Positions 6,807 to 8,319 of a stretch of 8,319 bases of DNA are shown here, in pieces; position 1 is the first letter of the stretch, and every line of letters begins with the position of its first letter. The notes beneath the pieces were generated by a model. That model was not told the origin of the DNA. It searched no databases and saw only the letters and a program-made list of their open reading frames with translations. The translations under genes and the position numbers were made by a program. Location: positions 1 to 8,319 of the forward strand of contig CAMDQP010000042.1 in assembly GCA_945906115.1 (NCBI GenBank), written 5' to 3'. Source of the stretch: Opitutus sp. GAS368. Lineage in GTDB: Bacteria; Verrucomicrobiota; Verrucomicrobiia; Opitutales; UBA953.

Positions 6807-6829
6807 GCGTGAAGGATTGATATCAGCCC

Positions 6830-6858
6830 ATTAACGGCAAACCCGTTCGACTGAACAA
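6830..6858 (-). promoter_or_regulatory. Candidate sigma70-type promoter for the DapA-like/OYE operon
   Basis: On the minus strand TTGTTC (6858-6853) and GTTAAT (6835-6830) are 17 bases apart and match the consensus at three and four of six positions. The transcript would start about 16 bases before the ATG at 6806, a short leader consistent with the lack of a Shine-Dalgarno. Its -35 occupies nearly the same bases as the opposing promoter's -35. Weak evidence. Confidence 0.2.
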
Positions 6859-6880
6859 GTCCCAACCGCCGAACAGTAAT
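6852..6880 (+). promoter_or_regulatory. Candidate sigma70-type promoter for the MFS operon
   Basis: TGAACA (6852-6857) and AGTAAT (6875-6880) are separated by 17 bases. Each matches the consensus at four of six positions. A start near 6887 would give a leader of about 27 bases before ATG 6914. The -35 overlaps the GAAC arm of the first inverted repeat, as a repressor-controlled promoter would. This is a by-eye proposal only. Confidence 0.25.
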
Positions 6881-6913
6881 TCGTTCCTTGAAGGCTCGAG
6901 ATATCTCCTTCTG

Positions 6914-8245
6914 ATGGGGCCATCCCTTATGACCACTTCCGCAGGCACCAAAGACGCGATTACCAAGGGCATGCAGATGACCCTTCTCGCCGGCTTCCTG
7001 GGCTGGATGATGGATGGCTACGAGCAGGCGCTGTTCCCTACGCTCGCCGGACCGGCCCTCAAGAGCATGGTGCCTGCCGATATCGCCGCCCTGGGTGTTA
7101 AGGCAATCAACGGCTGGGTCGGAGGCTGGATGGCGATCATCACTTCCGCCTTCTTGGTCGGCGCGGCCTTCGGTGGCGCGGCCTTCGGTTGGCTGGGAGA
7201 CCGCATCGGCCGGGTGAAGGCGATGGCTTGGAGTATCCTCTTCTATTCCATCTTCAGCGGGGTCTGCTATTTCGCGACCGATCCGACGCACCTCGCCGCC
7301 GCGCGCTTCATGGCCGCGCTCGGCATGGGCGGCGAATGGGCCCTCGGCGTGGCGCTGGTGATGGAAGCGTGGCCGGAACGGCATCGCTCCAAGATGGCGG
7401 GTGCCATCGGTATGGCGGCCAATCTCGGCATGGTCCTCGTCGGGTGCATGGCCCTGGCTTATCCTGCGGACGGCGAGTCGTGGCGGATCCACTTCCTGAT
7501 CGGCGCTTCGCCGGCCATCTTGACCTTGCTGATTCGTCTGTTCGTCCCCGAGTCCGAGAAATGGGAACGCTCGGCGGCCAAAGAAGCCGCTTCGGTGGCC
7601 CCCGTTCGCTCCAAAATCGGTGAGGTGTTTGGCGGCGAGCTTCGCGGAGGGACCATCGCGGGCATCCTCATGGTCTCCGTCGTCTTCGTCGGCACCTGGG
7701 GTGCGGTGCAGTGGATTCCGTTGTGGGTGAGCGAACTGGCCGGTCCTGATAACCCGCGCGCCAAGGCCCTCGCGATGGTCATCGTGTCCGTCGGCGCCTG
7801 CACGAGCACCTTCATCGCCCCGTTACTCCTGGCGGGTCAGCCGCGTCGGCGAGGCTATCAGCTGCTCTGCCTATTCGCCTTGGCCGCCACGGTCTGGATC
7901 TACCGCACTCCCGCGGATTGGTCCGGCGACATGCTCTTCGGAATCTTTCCTTGGCTCATGGCGGTAAAGATTTTCGTGCTCGGCATGGCCGCCACCGCCT
8001 TCTTCGGTTTCTTCCCGCTGTATCTGCCGGAACTCTTCCCGACCCGCGTCCGCGCGACGGGGCAGGGCATCTGCTATAACACCGGACGTCTCGTCGCGGT
8101 GCCGTTCGTCTTGTTGAGCGGAAAGCTAGTGGAGAGCCTCGGTGGCTACCAGCAGGCCGCGGCTGCAATCACCCTCGTCTATGCGGTCGGCTTGCTCGTC
8201 GCGTTCCTCGGCAAGGAAACCTCTGGTCAGGCGCTGCTAGACTGA
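6914..8245 (+). CDS. MFS transporter resembling sialate/aromatic-acid:H+ symporters
   Basis: This 443-residue membrane protein has about 12 hydrophobic segments and the length normal for the major facilitator superfamily. TM1 carries the acidic GWMMDGYEQALF (30-41), with D34 a likely proton-coupling residue. TM2 leads into motif A, GWLGDRIGRVKAM (92-104). TM4 begins RFMAALGMGGEWALG (131-145), the R...G(I/M)GGEW signature I associate with NanT-type sialate and related organic-acid symporters. Near TM10-11, LPELFPTRVRATGQG (371-385) matches the PE..PT..R.TG motif of these families. A charged central loop (about 213-242) separates the two halves. It most likely imports an organic acid with H+ at the inner membrane. 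The start may be ATG 6914 or 6929 (MTTSAGTKDA); a GGGG at 6917-6920 would favour the second. The next gene follows after six bases, and the divergent DapA-like operon shares its control region. Family certain, substrate not. Confidence 0.9.
   Translation: MGPSLMTTSAGTKDAITKGMQMTLLAGFLGWMMDGYEQALFPTLAGPALKSMVPADIAALGVKAINGWVGGWMAIITSAFLVGAAFGGAAFGWLGDRIGRVKAMAWSILFYSIFSGVCYFATDPTHLAAARFMAALGMGGEWALGVALVMEAWPERHRSKMAGAIGMAANLGMVLVGCMALAYPADGESWRIHFLIGASPAILTLLIRLFVPESEKWERSAAKEAASVAPVRSKIGEVFGGELRGGTIAGILMVSVVFVGTWGAVQWIPLWVSELAGPDNPRAKALAMVIVSVGACTSTFIAPLLLAGQPRRRGYQLLCLFALAATVWIYRTPADWSGDMLFGIFPWLMAVKIFVLGMAATAFFGFFPLYLPELFPTRVRATGQGICYNTGRLVAVPFVLLSGKLVESLGGYQQAAAAITLVYAVGLLVAFLGKETSGQALLD
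7160..7189 (+). repeat. Perfect in-frame 15-bp tandem duplication in the transporter gene
   Basis: GGCGCGGCCTTCGGT occurs twice, back to back with no mismatch, encoding GAAFG-GAAFG (residues 83-92) in TM2 just before motif A. Gly-rich packing is normal in this helix. Identical codons in both copies suggest a recent duplication or slippage rather than only protein-level constraint. Confidence 0.8.
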
Positions 8246-8251
8246 TTGCTG

Positions 8252-8319
8252 ATGAATGCTCGCGACGTCCAGATCCGCGCGGTGCGCTGGCATGCCTTGC
8301 CGGTCACCCTGCGACTTCC
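8252..8319 (+). CDS. Probable enolase-superfamily (mandelate racemase/muconate lactonizing-like) enzyme, N-terminus only
   Basis: An ATG six bases after the transporter stop opens a frame running off the right edge. The 22 whole codons begin MNARDVQIRAVRWHALPV. This matches the shape of the first beta strand of mandelate racemase/muconate lactonizing enzymes, which typically start with a short 'I-x-D/E-V-x-V-x-x-V/L-R-x-x-L' pattern. These enzymes abstract a proton alpha to a carboxylate, for example in sugar-acid dehydration or cycloisomerisation. That would fit beside a DapA-like enzyme and an acid symporter. The tight spacing implies co-transcription with the transporter. Another ATG at 8256 in a different frame gives an unconvincing peptide. 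The metal ligands and catalytic residues are outside the window, so the family call is tentative. Confidence 0.5.
   Translation, partial: MNARDVQIRAVRWHALPVTLRL

Larger units (their letters stand above)
6807..6913. promoter_or_regulatory. Divergent control region of the transporter and DapA-like operons
   Basis: These 107 bases separate two divergently transcribed operons. The region holds several short symmetric elements: GTTC-N4-GAAC (6845-6856), GAAC-N8-GTTC (6871-6886), CCTTGAAGG (6886-6894), CTCGAG (6895-6900) and a perfect 10-base palindrome GAGATATCTC (6898-6907). The first two use the same GTTC/GAAC half-site and are candidate binding sites for a regulator controlling both operons. 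No regulator gene is present in the window. The elements are short and could partly be chance. Confidence 0.5.

Noticed and set aside
6803..7492. Minus-strand frame of 229 codons at the start of the transporter gene
   Set aside because: It is antisense to the transporter's first six transmembrane segments and is His/Arg/Gly-rich with no recognisable domain.

Overview
The window looks like chromosomal DNA of a Verrucomicrobiota bacterium, possibly of the Opitutae type. The main reason is the gene filling the first 3.1 kb on the minus strand. It is open for 1031 codons and carries a series of motifs that I recognise as Verru_Chthon cassette protein A, a very large pseudopilin/PilX-like protein known essentially from this phylum. 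High GC, GC-rich third positions and mostly weak Shine-Dalgarno sequences fit this. I see no mobile element, tRNA, rRNA or CRISPR array.

Layout. (1) 1-3093, minus: Verru_Chthon cassette protein A, with its C-terminus cut by the left edge. (2) 3094-3339: divergent intergenic region holding a perfect 7-bp-arm inverted repeat. (3) 3340-4348, plus: two exported proteins in a likely operon. One is a 71-residue Cys-rich mini-protein built from two copies of a 15-residue CC...C.H unit. The other is a class I SAM-dependent methyltransferase with an N-terminal signal or anchor segment. (4) 4348-4363: a perfect GC-rich hairpin where two convergent genes meet. (5) 4355-6806, minus: a two-gene operon, first a DapA/N-acetylneuraminate-lyase-like enzyme, then an Old Yellow Enzyme-family flavin oxidoreductase four bases downstream. 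(6) 6807-6913: a divergent control region rich in small inverted repeats. (7) 6914-8319, plus: an MFS symporter resembling the sialate/aromatic-acid H+ symporters, followed six bases later by the first 22 codons of what looks like an enolase-superfamily (mandelate racemase/muconate lactonizing-like) enzyme.

How the genes may work together. The transporter, enolase-superfamily enzyme, DapA-type aldolase/dehydratase and OYE reductase around one shared control region look like an uptake-and-degradation locus for a small organic acid (sugar acid, sialic-acid-like or cyclic acid). The substrate cannot be named from sequence alone, and the aldolase lacks most of the usual GTTGE motif. The Cys-rich peptide and exported methyltransferase form a separate envelope-directed pair of unknown function. 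The Verru_Chthon protein belongs to a poorly understood pseudopilin-type surface system whose partner genes would lie beyond the left edge.
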